Notes: a model not told the origin generated them from the letters alone. A stretch of 64,000 nt of DNA from Mesocentrotus franciscanus (GCA_037976565.1 CP137685.1:19766449-19830448); one strand, 5' to 3'; shown: positions 24,029-36,017, counted from the first letter of the stretch. Made by a program: numbers and translations.

Positions 24029-24470
24029 CAGCATATAACGCAGTGGGAAAGAGGTTGCCTCCACTCACTTATTCATGGCAGGGTTTTTGAAGTTTGAGAG
24101 AAGTTATCTCGACTTTCATTTATATTGTATCGATGTCTCTTGGTAGCGAGTGATTTGATTTGGGCCGAGTATTTCAGGTAGACGGCGACTCCAAATTATC
24201 ACCTTACCAATGGTTCTTTACGCCCGACTTGGTTTCGAACCCGAAACCTCTCGGTTACGGCACCATCCCTCTAACCACTGCGCCATTACAAGTCAGCATA
24301 TAACGTAGTGGAAAAGGTTGCCTCCACTCACTCATTCATGGCAGGATTTTCGAAGTTTGAGAGAAGTTATCTCGACTTTCATTGACGGGTATCTTGAGAT
24401 AGTATCGAGGTCCCTATAGGTAGCGAGTGATTTGATTTGGGCCGAGTATTTTGGTAGACGGCTACTCCAA
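24029..24470 (-). mobile_element. SINE-like element with a duplicated body
   Basis: On the minus strand a tRNA-like head lies at about 24290-24221 (GTAATGGCGCAGTGGTTAGA, box B GGGTTCGAAACC). On both sides lies the same ~165-175 bp body. Copies start near 24029 and 24294 with GCATATAACG and include TTGCCTCCACTCACT, GAGAGAAGTTATCTCGACTT and GCGAGTGATTTGATTTGGGC. The period is about 265 bp. This reads as a tandem or dimeric SINE, body-head-body. Confidence 0.65.
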
Positions 24471-24785
24471 AGTGATGCAGTCCCATTCACTCAACGGTGA
24501 AGATGGGAAAACTAAGGAGGTTTGTAGTCTTGAAGGCAGCAGACCATTCGTTTAGAGCAGAGTGTGTGACTTTCCTAACGATTAGTGCTAGTCGCACAGA
24601 TTTAGGGAATTAATGCACTGCAGAGGAAATTTACATGTGTATTTCCAAAAAATTCGTTTACAACCTAATTTACGCTAAGATTATTAAGGTTTTCTTACGT
24701 TCTTTATTTCCCAGTTTAGTGGTATATATAATTAAGTGTGCATGTTACTTTGTTTTTCTTCATTGTTCTATGGTTGCATCTGCGC

Positions 24786-24990
24786 TTTCTCTCTCTCTCC
24801 CTCTCTCCATGTATTTTATCTGCATTCGTGTCTCTGAGTCTTGTACTCACGCTCTGCATCTCTCACTCTTTGAAACCTATGATTATTTATCAAAACTTTA
24901 ACGCCTTCTCTCTCCCTCTCTATATTTCTCTCTCTTCCTCTCTATATCTTTCTACCTCCATTTCCCCCACTCTATCCTCTTCTGTAATTT
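24786..24990 (+). repeat. CT-rich low-complexity tract
   Basis: Two CTCTCTC-rich blocks (about 24788-24812 and 24905-24980) joined by mixed sequence. Frames across it are repeat artefacts. Confidence 0.8.
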
Positions 24991-25829
24991 TCCTCTAATG
25001 TAGTTTTAAAAGATGAAAATGTTTGGTGAGAGAACTTATCATCCCATGAAATATATAAATAAGCCACATGATCAAATAAAAAGCAATATTATAAGAATGA
25101 TTAAGAAACCACTGTTTGCGTTCTACGACTAAACTCATATTATACGATTCTGAGTCATCAAGTAGAAGTCGCTATCACCACGACCATGTCCCATAATATT
25201 ACGTCATCAAACCCACACATCAAATTGTCTGCAAACCTTAGACTATCACCGATCGGAGATCAAGCCTGGCAGGCGGGGTGCGAGGGATAGGGGGTCACGC
25301 AGCTATAGAGTGATCGAGTTTCGAGTGCTAGCTATTCGATACCCTGATTGATTCGATTACATAAATTATTTATTCCCCGCTGATCGCCAAGAATATGAGG
25401 GGGGGGGGCGCAAAGGTTGTCACACATTGGTTAAAGTGTGACTGAACTTGCACCAACTTTCTATTTTCTTAAACTACCACAGATTTTCAAACATCTATTT
25501 CCTGAATTTTCTCCTCAAAGTTACAACGTAGAGAGGGGGGTCTAATGATAATAGGGTTCTCCCTCTTGTTTTAAAAATGGGTATTTAGCTTTCATTTTAA
25601 AAAGCCTGGCGCAAAATTAGCCCTACGTACTATCATGATTACTGGTAGGATAGACCCCCCCTCCTCTAAAAAACTTAATGAAATAAATAAATACTCGATG
25701 TTCCTAGTAGTACTGGAACTTTGTGAAAAGAAATGACAAGTTTATCCCACATGTTTGCAAAACAGAAAGCAGAAACTAGACATCACAAGATCAAATATTA
25801 ATCAGGACCATTTTTAACACACTGAATTA
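24991..25829. other. No recognised feature
   Basis: AT-rich, with a nine-G run near 25399. No gene, SINE or inverted repeat recognised. Confidence 0.45.
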
Positions 25830-26170
25830 GCGTTCAAGCGATTTTTCGAAGCTAGAATCACAAACATGAATCACAATTCAAAACGCCGATACAAAACACG
25901 GTTACTGCGAGAGATTGTCCAAGCGATTTTCCATCAACGATGATGCTCGCTCATTTCAAGCCCACCCAGGAAGAATAGAAATAGGTAGCGATAATATATA
26001 TAATAGATAATGACGTCATAGAATCATGATTGAGATCTCCGTTCGTTCAAGCGAATTTTAACGACCGTGATTCTGCAGAATCATGATACAAAACGCATCT
26101 TTTTCAGCGTTTCATGTTTGTGTTTTTAAACACGTTTATTTTTACGACCAACGAAAAATCGCTTGAACGC
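25830..26170. mobile_element. Inverted-repeat element (MITE-like)
   Basis: A perfect 19 bp inverted pair: GCGTTCAAGCGATTTTTCG at 25830-25848 and its complement at 26152-26170. Further CAAGCGATTTTCC (25920) and TTCAAGCGAATTTTAACG (26046) motifs lie inside, so the same short sequence occurs four times in both orientations. A diverged relative (GATTGAACGCACC) follows at 26229. No transposase and no clear target duplication. Confidence 0.6.
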
Positions 26171-26230
26171 AACCGTGTTTTAAACTAAACGTCTTTGAAA
26201 ACCGTGATTCTAGGGTGAAAAAGTGTCGAT

Positions 26231-27039
26231 TGAACGCACCCTAACATTACAGAAAATCCATGCAAACAAATTAAGTTACATAAACAGACTTGAACAAAAA
26301 AACGTAGAACTTTACAAAAAGTCGGTTTATTCTGCTCCTTTACTTACAGTTCTTACAATTATTTTTTACTTTTCTTTTATTACTACTTTTTCTTCACATT
26401 CTATATGTATTATCATACCCTCTTTTATCCTCTATTCATTCTTCATGTTCCAAGCTAAGACTTATTTCTACAACTAACAATTACTCCCCTCTTCCTCGTT
26501 CTGCCCTCTGTGACCTTTTAATGATCTTTTTACAAAGTCTAACCCTATATCAATAATTTAATACATCCTAAATTAATGTGGGGCTTAGTTATATGCAGAT
26601 ATGGCGATACACAAAAGACAAAGTATCGACGTAGAGCTTTTCTAAAATGCGAATAAAATGCGAATGATAAATTTAACATAATACAGTTGTAATATGAAAA
26701 CAAAACCTGTGATAATAGGAACATGTTTGTTAAGATATCATCAGTTCCTGTACAACAGAAATCATCCCAAACGGCAACATTCAAAATAAAAACAACATAG
26801 ATTGAAAGAAAAAATGGACGAGTTTGCGCTAAGTGAATAATTGATGATGATGTGGATACAAGCTCCTATCGCATGAAGCATAATTCATCCTTTCTCCATC
26901 TATTACGATAAAAATACATCCATCGAGAAGCAATCAACATAGGCATTAAAGTGTCCATATTTGGAGATTGTTCACCGCACGCTGCGATTTAAAAACAGCT
27001 CGTCATATTGCTAGAAGCGACATAGAGAGTGGAAAACAT
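26231..27039. other. AT-rich DNA
   Basis: Very AT-rich. The 84-codon frame at 26223-26477 is Phe/Ile/Tyr-rich and has no domain signature. Confidence 0.45.
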
Positions 27040-27650
27040 TATGAGAAGACATGGCGGGAGAAAGAAATTCAGATGGAGGAAGAGATGAAGGAAAGATGTA
27101 CATGTAAGTGAGACATGGTAAGTAAGGGAGAGAGATTGAGAGATAGAGAGCAAGAGGGGTAAAAGAGAGAACGTGTGAATTTGGGAAGACTAGATGAGAG
27201 AGAAAGATAAAATGAGAAAGGGAGAACAAGAGGGAGCAAGAGGGATACTGAATAAAAGGAAGAGAGAATAAGATATAAGACAGAAAGAGAGAGAAGGGGC
27301 GAGAGAGTACGAGGAATATTGTTAGGAAATGGGGGAGAGAAAGAAAGAAAGAGGGAAACAGAGGGGGAGACAGAAAATAGAGAGAGATGGGTGTGTGTAT
27401 GTGAGATACAGAGAGAGAGAGAGATGGGTGAGAGAGGGGAAAACTATGAGAAGAGAGAAAGATCTAGACATATTCTTTTCTAGAGAGAGAGAGAGAGAAA
27501 GAGAGGTGAGAAGAGAGAAATGTTATAAAATAAATTTCAGGAGAAGTTAAACAGAGGAGGGAATGAGCAGTTAGAAAAAAAAAGTGAAATGCAAATATAA
27601 AGATAAAGGAATAAAAAGAGGAGGGAGATAGTGAAGATGAGATAAATTAA
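27040..27650 (+). repeat. ~600 bp purine-rich (GA/GGGA)n tract
   Basis: The plus strand is dominated by A and G, with GA and GAAA repeats. The Arg/Glu/Lys-rich plus frame at 27329-27550 and the minus frame at 27011-27229 are repeat translations. Confidence 0.85.
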
Positions 27651-28919
27651 ATTTCTCCAAATAATCACTGAGGCGCCACAATGGTTCCTAAATTCACCCA
27701 CTCAGAAAAAAAATGAATATAAATATAATTCGAACGCAATGGGTTTACCCAGGTTTTAAGGCTAGAAGTCTAATCGCATTGAATTCATCCAATTACGACG
27801 ATGCTCAGTATCCCCAAAGATTGTCTACTTATCTCAAAAGGGGCACGCAAGGGGGTCGAGGGGGCACTCCTCCACGATTCGAAAGCAAACAAGCGAAACT
27901 GTTTATGTATAAAGAGGGGTGATTCATATGCAGTGCTTGTTTATAAGGTGCCATATTTTCGTAGAGCCATCATGTAGTTTGTGAAAGAAGAGGCCCTTAA
28001 AATTGGTTTCATCTGTTTGACCCCCTTTGATTAACAAATCCCGGCTATACCCCTATCACAACGGCTTGTCAGACTTCATTTTCCACGCTCCTCTGAAACA
28101 TACAAGACGCGGTTAATAGTCCTCTTAAAACAAAGTAGTCACACTTAAGCTGTTGTGAAGATACTGCATGATGGAATATAAACAATCCCAAAATAGGACA
28201 CAAATAATGACAGAAAATGTGTCAGAAAGGGAATGAGGAAAACCAAACGCTAAAAACTTGATTAATTATGTCTGCCATTCCCTTCTCCATATCAAAGATG
28301 TTGATAAAGAGCAGATTGCTATTTTCTTGAGATCCATATAAAAGGAAAGTAAAAGCGAAAGAAGCAAATGTAATATAAAACGTATAAGGGATGTTTGAAA
28401 ATAAGAAATGGTGTTCGAAGAGAAAAACCTATCATTTTAAAATGTGATCTCTAAGAATTACTTTATCTTTATAAGATGTGGATATACTACGATAGCAATA
28501 ATAGTAAGATTACACCAAGAGTAATAGATGATGATTAGGAAATGACGATTACCTTAGTACAGAAAAAAATCATCACTTTCATCATCATCATCATCGTCGT
28601 CGTCATCATTACTATCATTATCATCAACAACAGCAACAAAAGAAAAATGATCGGTTCACCTGTCATCATTATATTTATCGATATTGATTTATTACGGAAT
28701 TGAAAGGTACAGAGTCAATATAGATAGTCATTGGAAATGTTTCAGAGATTGAAAATAAATCCTAATGGGAAATTGATGTTGACTGTCAATAGAATCTTCA
28801 TAATTATGTGAAGTATACCATAACAGGAACAAATAAACCGAATTTAAAACAAATGATTACGGAGACCGCTTAACAAAAAAATGTGTTCGAAGAGAGAACA
28901 TAATTGCGACTTAATCAAT
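27651..28919. other. AT-rich DNA with a CAT/CGT run
   Basis: A TCATCATCATCATCGTCGTCG run (about 28576-28625) is the only repeat seen. The frame at 27713-27922 has no recognised domain. Confidence 0.45.
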
Positions 28920-29186
28920 ATTTCTTATTGGCATTACAGTTCAACTAGGTTACTGATATATGATTATTTTGCCAACGAGTATTCGTTTGTGCCACGTCTA
29001 TCATTGCTGTGTTATATCTTTCTAAATGTACTATAGAATTTTATTTTACCTGTTCTGTATAAACGTTATGCTTTTTATGTAAATATGTTCATAATTATTC
29101 AGGGCCCCATTGAAGACCACTACTTATTGGTGAATGGGCTACCCTGACAAAAGATTAGAAATGAATAAATAAATAAATAAAATGAA
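28920..29186 (+). mobile_element. 3' end of a non-LTR retrotransposon-like repeat
   Basis: CAGGGCCCCATTGAAGACC, then GTGAATGGGCTACCCTGA and a (AAAT)n tail (about 29162-29182). This resembles the 3' ends of CR1/L2-type LINEs, which often end in GGGCCC..TACCCT plus a short tandem tail. The 5' boundary is a guess, and no reverse-transcriptase frame remains upstream. Confidence 0.45.
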
Positions 29187-29984
29187 TACTGACGTCAATG
29201 CGAAACAACTTTTACTCATCATAACATGTAAATGTATATTGTGGTAGGTAACTAAAAGCTGAAATAACGTATGGTTTGAAATCAAAATTTCATTCGTGGA
29301 GGAAATTCAATTCAACACTAACAGCGAAAAAAGAAAATAATGTCTTAGTTTACCATCTACACAAGATGTAGACATAGTCGTCACAGGAAAAAGAAATAAA
29401 ATCGATATAGATACAATTATTTTAATTTAATAATGAAAACATGATCTTTAAAAAAAGAAACCAAAACTTCAGAAGAAAAAAAAATGATGACTGAAACTGC
29501 TATATTTAAATGATGTCAATATATAGAGACGAAAACTCTGTAAATGACACATTTCCCTCCTGTATTAATTACCAATGTCAGTGATCAATTATATTCTATC
29601 ATACTTCCTGAATTTTCTGATATCAAAACATATTCTAGAATTAAAGAATTTCAAATAAATTCACGGTTGGTTTTAAAGGTATAAGTCCGATGAATACCTA
29701 TTAATATTACCTACTACATTTTCTATCTCGAATCAAGCTAGGTCCGTTAAAGATAAGATATGACACAGGATGATGTTGATTGATGAGACTCTGATGTATC
29801 ACCTATATATTGTTTCTGTCTATTCTTTTAAGGCAAGTGAGTAGCACTAATTTTAAGAAGACTTCATCTATAAATAAATAGATATATATATATACATTTA
29901 ATACAGTAAATGTTGATCAAAATCGTTATTCAAGACATGAACATTTAAACATCAATGCCATCCTGTTGAATAAATTTTGTCAAG
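29187..29984. other. Very AT-rich DNA
   Basis: No frames, SINEs or inverted repeats. A TA run sits at 29882-29893, just before the satellite. Confidence 0.5.
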
Positions 29985-30657
29985 ATTTGATACAATGATA
30001 TTTGTCGAAATTAAATTTAGCAAATATGACATGGTGATCTCAAATATTACGGCCATCAAAACCGTAGAATTATACATACTACTTGATTTAGAAAAAGTAT
30101 ACCTGGCGACTGTACAAAGCTCATCAAAATTGTGGAGATTTGTTCATATTTAATATTTGATATCATATATTTCGTTCGCAAAATACCCGGGCCACCTTGT
30201 TTCTACAGAATTTAAAACATGGCACTGAACATTCTGCGAACCGAATGTATTAATTAATCAAAAAGTATGACTGACGACTTTACAAAGCTCAATAATATAG
30301 TGAAGTTTAAAAAACAATCATATTTGATATCTTATATTTCTTTAGCAAAAATGTTATCTTGTTCTACAGAAATTACGGCCTTTTAAACCATCGAATTGTA
30401 CACTTTGAGAGCAGAATGTACTAATTGATTAAAACGTATGGCTGACGATTTTACAAAGCTCAAGAAAATTGTGGAGATTTTGTTACATTTAATATTTGAT
30501 ATCTTCTATTTCTTTAGCAAAAATACCATCTTGTTCTACAAAAATTACGGCCATTTAAACCATCATATTGTACACTTCGAGAGCTGAATGTAATAATTGA
30601 TTAAAAAGTATGGCTGACGATTTTTTCAAAGCTCAATAAACTGTGGAGATTTTATGG
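29985..30657 (+). repeat. ~171 bp AT-rich satellite, about 4 units
   Basis: The anchor TACAAAGCTCA recurs at about 30113, 30281, 30452 and (mutated) 30626: periods 168, 171 and 174 bp. Each unit also carries ATATTTGATATC, TTAGCAAAAAT, CTTGTTCTACA, ATTACGGCC, TTAAACCATCG and AAGTATGGCTGACGA in order. Units 3 and 4 are most alike, while unit 1 is the most diverged. Confidence 0.85.
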
Positions 30658-30779
30658 CCTGGATGTTATTATTTTTCATGCACGAGTGTTACGAGGGGTA
30701 ATCGGGTGCGAGTGTTTAAACAAACACTTGGCTCTCTTGACGCCGACGAGCAATAAGGAGCGAAGGGAGAGGTGTTAAT

Positions 30780-30842
30780 AGATTATGGGAGAGGGAGATA
30801 GAGAAGGGGATGGAGAGGGAAAGAGAGAGAGGGGGATAAGTT
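30780..30842 (+). repeat. (GA)n-rich tract
   Basis: GGGAGAGGGAGATAGAGAAG-type purine repeats. Confidence 0.85.
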
Positions 30843-31440
30843 GTGCCATATATTCCCACTGATTGTGAATGTTATGGGTTTATTTTTAGGCTCGGAAACC
30901 AGACTCACTCTGATCCCAAAATAGTGAATTTTGATTGAATGCTAAATTACGAATATCATTAACATTTCACGATTCATACTACTTTTGATTTAATTCCCCT
31001 TTAACAACTCTTAGTTGTTTTATTCAATCACACATATTTGTTTCTTGTACATCGAATCATTTATCCCTCAACCTATCCATCATATTATCATCACCATACC
31101 ACACTGCGAGGGCATGCCAAACAAGTAGATAGATTACTTTTGTTTTACTATTGTACACAATTTGCGACGAAGACAACTTTGGTCATATGAGACTATATGG
31201 AAAATATGAGACTATATGGAAAATATTAGAAAACACCACCACTGATTTTAAATATGAGTACATAAAATCCTTCGATTGTAATAGAGATGGACAAAATAAA
31301 CCATAGACAAACTTATGTCAACTATAGAAATGGATATCCCACATATCTAGATGAACGACTAGTGAATAATGATGTTCATGAGTATTCCAGACTTATCATA
31401 TGCATTCTTCACCTTTGCATTAGTAAACTCAGCTCATCAA
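30843..31440. other. No recognised feature
   Basis: AT-rich, with a short local duplication of ATATGAGACTATATGGAAA at about 31186-31223. Confidence 0.5.
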
Positions 31441-31713
31441 TTAACAAACTATAGGGGTCTGCGATGTAAGACTAGACGTGCTCATCTTCGAATGCCCCTT
31501 AATGAGGCGCCACCGCGGCACCACAGTTACTCCATGCCCGACCGGATTCGCGTCGATAGCACTCCCCGTAAAGCCGGCGGACCGTGTATCTAGCCTCCGG
31601 CTACAAAGCTCCAGAAAAAAGAGAGCTAGGACCAAACACAGAAGGAAGAGAAGAAGAAGGTAGATGGGAACTACCCCTCCAGGGAAGCTTATTAATTTTT
31701 TACTCTGAATCAT
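31441..31713 (-). other. CpG-rich patch with a membrane-anchor-like frame
   Basis: A ~180 bp GC/CpG-rich segment (about 31470-31610). The 90-codon minus frame has a strongly hydrophobic stretch at residues ~15-35 followed by basic residues, a pattern like a type II membrane anchor. However, that stretch is encoded by a CTT/CTC run, and the same run followed by CCTAG looks equally like a splice acceptor on the minus strand. Coding is unproven. The patch may be an exon, a promoter or transposon DNA. Confidence 0.2.
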
Positions 31714-31977
31714 GTCTCAATGGAAATGATATATAAAAACTTTCCCGCGGCCATTTTTTCCTCTTTCTAACCCCCAGATCGTCATCATTACCCCTACCTT
31801 ATAACACGCATCCTTAAATCTGCAGAAAACCAGCGGTGTGCGAGAGAAAGGGATTGCCGGGCTTGCGGGCTGGCAGAAGAGTAAAACCATTTCTACCTTC
31901 TAGCTACCTTCCCTAATTTCCCATATGCGATAGCACATATTCGTTATGCTTACACATCAGGACATTAACCCCTTCGA

Positions 31978-33480
31978 GATCTATCGGTATGTGAGAGAGG
32001 TGTGTGCGAGGAAGCAAGGTGTGGGTGAGGGGTATGCTTTTTCTTCCTCCTATAGATCTATAGGTATATCTAATGGGGTGAGTGTGAGGGGGTAAGGGGG
32101 AAAGGTGTGGGTGAAAGGTGCGCTATTTCTCCCTCCTAGATCTATTGGTATATAATTGGTGCGTGTGCGAGGGGGTAAGGTGTGGGTGAGGGGAATGCTT
32201 TTTCTCCCTCCTAGAACTATTGTTATGTAATGGGGGTGTGTGCGGGTGGGTCAGTTGTGGGTGAGAGCAAAGCTATTTCTCCCTCCTAGATCTATTGGTA
32301 TATAATTGGTGCGAGTGGGTAAGGTGTGGGTGAGGGGTATGCTTTTTCTCCCTCCTAGATCTATTGGTATATAATTGGTGTGTGTGCGAGTGGGTAAGGT
32401 GTGGGTGAGGGGTATGCTATTTCTCCCTCGCAGATCTATAGGTATGTACTCGGGTGAGTGTGAGGGGGCAAGGGGGAAAAGTGTGGGTGAGGGGTGCGCT
32501 ATTTCCCCCTCCTAGATCTATCGGTATGTAATGAGGGTGTGTGAGGGGCTAAGGGGGAAAGGTATGGGTGAGGGGTGCGCTATTTCTCCCACCTAGATCT
32601 ATTGGTATATAATTGGTGCGTGTGCGAGGGGGTAAGGTGTGGGTGAGGGGTATGCTTTTTCTCCCTCCTAGAACTATTGTTATGTAATGGGGTGTGTGCG
32701 GGTGGGTCAGCTGTGGGTGAGAGCAAAGCTATTTCACCCTCCTAGATCTATTGGTATATAATTGGTGCGTGTGCGAGGGGGTAAGGTGTGGGTGAGGGGT
32801 ATGCTTTTTCTCCCTCCTAGATCTATTGGTATATAATTGGCGTGTGTACGAGGGGGTAAGGTGTGGGTGAGGGGTATGCTATTTCTCCCTCGTAGATCTA
32901 TAGGTATGTACTCGGGTGAGTGTGTGGGGGCAAGGGGGAAAGGTATGGGTGATGGGTGCGCTATTTCTCCCACGAGATCTATTGGTATGTAATGGGTGGG
33001 GGTGTGCGGGTGTGTCAGTTGTGGGTGAGGGCAAAGATATTTCTCCCTCCTAGATCTATTGGTATATAATTGGTGTGTGTGTGTGAGGGGGGTAAGGTGT
33101 GGTGATGGGTGCGCTATTTCTCCGACTAGATCTATTGGTATGTAATGGGTGGGGGTGTGCGGGTGTGTCAGTTGTGGGTGAGGGCAAAGATATTCTCCCT
33201 CCTAGATCTATTGGTATATAATTGGTGTGTGTGTGAGGGGGGTAAGGTGTGGGTGAGGGGTATGCCTTTTCTCCCTCCTAGATCTATTGGTATGTGAGTG
33301 GGTGTGTGTGAGGGGTAAGGGGGAAGGTGTGGGTAAGGGGTGCGCTTTTTCTCTCTCATAGATCTACCGGCTGTTAACGGTGGTGTGTGCGCGAGGGTGA
33401 TGTGCGTGTGAGGGGCAATGTGTATGCGAGAGGTGTAGTGCGGGTTAAGGGTGCGCCCCTACATTTCTCGGCATGCAACA
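31978..33480 (+). repeat. ~76 bp G-rich satellite, about 19 monomers, with higher-order repeats
   Basis: The AGATCTATTGG motif marks monomer starts from about 31978 to 33358, with spacings of 69-84 bp. Monomers carry GGTAAGGTGTGGGTGAGGGG and TTTCTCCCTCCT. A six-monomer block starting near 32138 is repeated almost exactly from near 32593 (455-462 bp period), including the variant monomers AGAACTATTGTTATG and CATGTACTCGGG-like. A two-monomer block at about 32972-33126 is repeated at 33127-33278. Minus-strand frames (Pro/Thr/Ile-rich) are repeat translations. Confidence 0.92.
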
Positions 33481-34140
33481 TGGTGGGTTAGTAATTATCG
33501 AGAAGGTTGATATTTTGTTGAGCCCCTCAGATTAGAATTAAGTTCAGTCAGATTGCAGATTTTATATTGCTATCTTACAAAAGATGTCATGAAACCACAA
33601 AAAGGCGAATTTTTGACGATATGTTAAATCCACATGTTTCGGAGTGTAGGAGGTAAACACATAACGAAAATAACTATGATAGAGGAACTATTAAAAGACA
33701 AAATGTAAGCTATTAAAAAAAAAAGATGATCGAGAAAAAAATGAACCAAAGACAAAGACAGAGAGAGAGATTTACAAAATACTGAACGTTCGAGAAGTAA
33801 CAAATCTGCTAATTATGTTTAATTTCAGTCAGTCCTATACTGTCACCTTCGTTAATATCCTCTCTTTGATATTAGTCCGACCACGCCCCTCCCAGCTGGG
33901 TGGTATCGGTAGATAAGGGGCACAAAGTACCACCCGCGCATCAATAATGGATTGTTTTCACGATTAAAGCTTCATCATCATGGCGCTTCCGTTCGACATA
34001 ACACTGGAGGCGAAAACTGATGGAGGGGATGCTCTGGATGAGAGAATGTGGAGGTAGAGGGGATGAGAGGAGGGAGGGAGGCAGGTGGGGTGCGAGGTAG
34101 ACGTGTGTTGTATTTGCTAACGGATAAATTTACGTAAAGC
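33481..34140. other. No recognised feature
   Basis: Mixed sequence with purine-rich patches, e.g. around 34020-34100. No gene or transposon recognised. Confidence 0.45.
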
Positions 34141-34200
34141 AAGATAAATATTTATAATAAAAATAATGATAATAAGTCATTCTTGTAAAGCGCTTTAGAT
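34141..34200 (-). mobile_element. SINE 3' tail fragment
   Basis: On the minus strand AAAGCGCTTTACAAGAATGA followed by a TTATTATCATTATT tail resembles the 3' ends of SINEs elsewhere in the window (e.g. TGTAAAGCGCTTAGAG near 41070). No head or body is attached. Confidence 0.45.
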
Positions 34201-35153
34201 CACAATACAAACAGCTTTGGAAATCCTCACCCCTTTTCCCGATGGTTATGATGCATTTCAGTTTCCATGGGTCCTTTCGAAGCTTTATATTAACACGTCA
34301 GACAACTTTCAATATTTTTGATGTACAAAAATTGACATGAGACTCCAAAATATAAGGAGCATAAAGGAGAGAAATGAATCATAATTAATGCTTCAATTAG
34401 TTTGATCTACTTTCTAAAAGTTTGTAATCAATTCTAAAGCTGCACAAGCTGGACTCTAAATAAAACACCTTTTGTGGTATATAGTTTAACATCTAAACTT
34501 AATAGGCTCGAGTAGTAAGTTCATATATTTTTTTAAACCGTGTTACACTACACAATAAATTAAAGTACAAAACGCTACAAAACACCTTATATTCCCGTCC
34601 TTAATATACCGCACCCTTGTCCACCATCTCCTACTCCTACCCCCCATCACATAAATCTCACGGATTATACCCGTAGTTCGTCGCGTCAATCATTGGACTT
34701 CAGAATGTAGGACAATCCGCCCCCTGGGGCTTCCGTTTCGTCACCTCCTCCATTCCACTAGCCTAAGTCATTCGGACAACATTCATGTTTAAATACGACA
34801 AAAGCAGAGTCTTACATCTAACCCAGTGGCGGATCCATGATTTTATGCGTGCGGGGGATTACACTAGGAATCAATATAGAGTAAGCAATATAGAGAGGTT
34901 CATAAGATTTTTGACTGTTTGAAGCGTTTTTTTTATAACTCCAAATATCTGACAAGCAAAATAATTATACTCTCACTCACAATTTCACCACCAACGAAAA
35001 AAGTAGATATCACTTTATTCAGGTGCCTTTGGGGACTGGGGTCTAACACTTTTGACAGGGACAAATAAGAGGAAAATTCTTCTGTTTCTAATGAGTACGA
35101 AATCTATACCTGATTGCGATATTAAAAAGTCAAATATATACAATGGAGAGATA
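34201..35153. other. No recognised feature
   Basis: AT-rich DNA without long frames or repeats. Confidence 0.5.
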
Positions 35154-35515
35154 GCTTAAAGAGAAGGTTGAGTTCTGGGGAGAGTTGAAAATAATTCATT
35201 GTTATTATGCAAGTATGGAAGAACATCAGAGAAAAAATGTTACAAATGCCTTCATTTTCTAAATATGACATGTAGCAGCTTAAAATTGTGGGCCTCATTT
35301 TCATGCCACATGTTTGTGTAGTCCCATATACATATTTCTGTGTACAGTGCTTGTTACTTTTACCAAGACTGGGCCAAATTTCTTATCATTTTGATGATTC
35401 CAGAACCTTGCAGTACACACCAATACTTATAATGCTACATGATAAACTTTTTTCTGATCGATTCCACACCGTTTCTTTTACAATGCAATCGCATGACCAG
35501 AACTCAACTTTACTT
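35154..35515 (+). repeat. Dispersed repeat family D, copy B (longest intact copy)
   Basis: Homologous to 2650-2930 and, further 3', to 51237-51725 and 54422-54600. It carries TTGATGATT, ATTCCACACCGTTTCTTTTA, GCATGACCAGAACTCAACTT and TACTTTTAAG. Because it has an uninterrupted GCATGACCAG-AACTCAAC junction, it acts as the empty site for the MITE inserted in copy C. Confidence 0.75.
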
Positions 35516-35885
35516 TTAAGAAGAAATAAAAAGAAGGGATCAGAAACGACAAAAAAAAAGAGTAAAAAAAAGAAGATAGAGAGGAGAGGAAGAAAGAGAA
35601 GCATAACAAAAGGGGAAGAGGAAGTAAGATCAGACGAAGGAGGATGAAAAAACGAGAAGGAACAGAATACAAAGTAGAAGACGAAGACGAAGAAGAAGAA
35701 GAAGAAGCAGAGGAAAAAAAAGGGGGAGAAGGAGGGTAATAAATCGAAGTATAAAATCAAATGAAAAAGTTGTCGAAGAGAAAAAACCCGAAATGGATGA
35801 GAAGAAAAATGAAATGAGAAGAAAAATAAGAAAATATAAAGTAAGAAAAGGCAGAGAGGTAAAAATGGGGATGAAGAAGTGTTAC
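35516..35885 (+). repeat. ~370 bp nearly pure purine tract
   Basis: A/G make up nearly all bases, with GAA, GGA and AAG triplets including a GAAGACGAAGACGAAGAAG block. It starts right at the 3' end of family D copy B. Frames on both strands (Lys/Glu-rich and Phe/Leu-rich) are artefacts. Confidence 0.85.
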
Positions 35886-36017
35886 TTTAGAGTGGAGGAA
35901 ATAATTCTTGCCTTCCGACCGCATTAATGGACCTACGGGGAAATAACAGATCGGGATTGGAAGCTAAATTGAATTGGGTTGATGCGAGTTAAAAGGGTCG
36001 CTGGTGTAACTGGTTTA

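Noticed and set aside
32734..33359. Minus-strand Pro/Thr/Ile repeat protein frames
   Set aside because: Satellite monomers near 75 or 78 bp keep the frame open by multiples of three. Other monomers of 74, 76 or 79 bp break it, so there is no selection for a frame.
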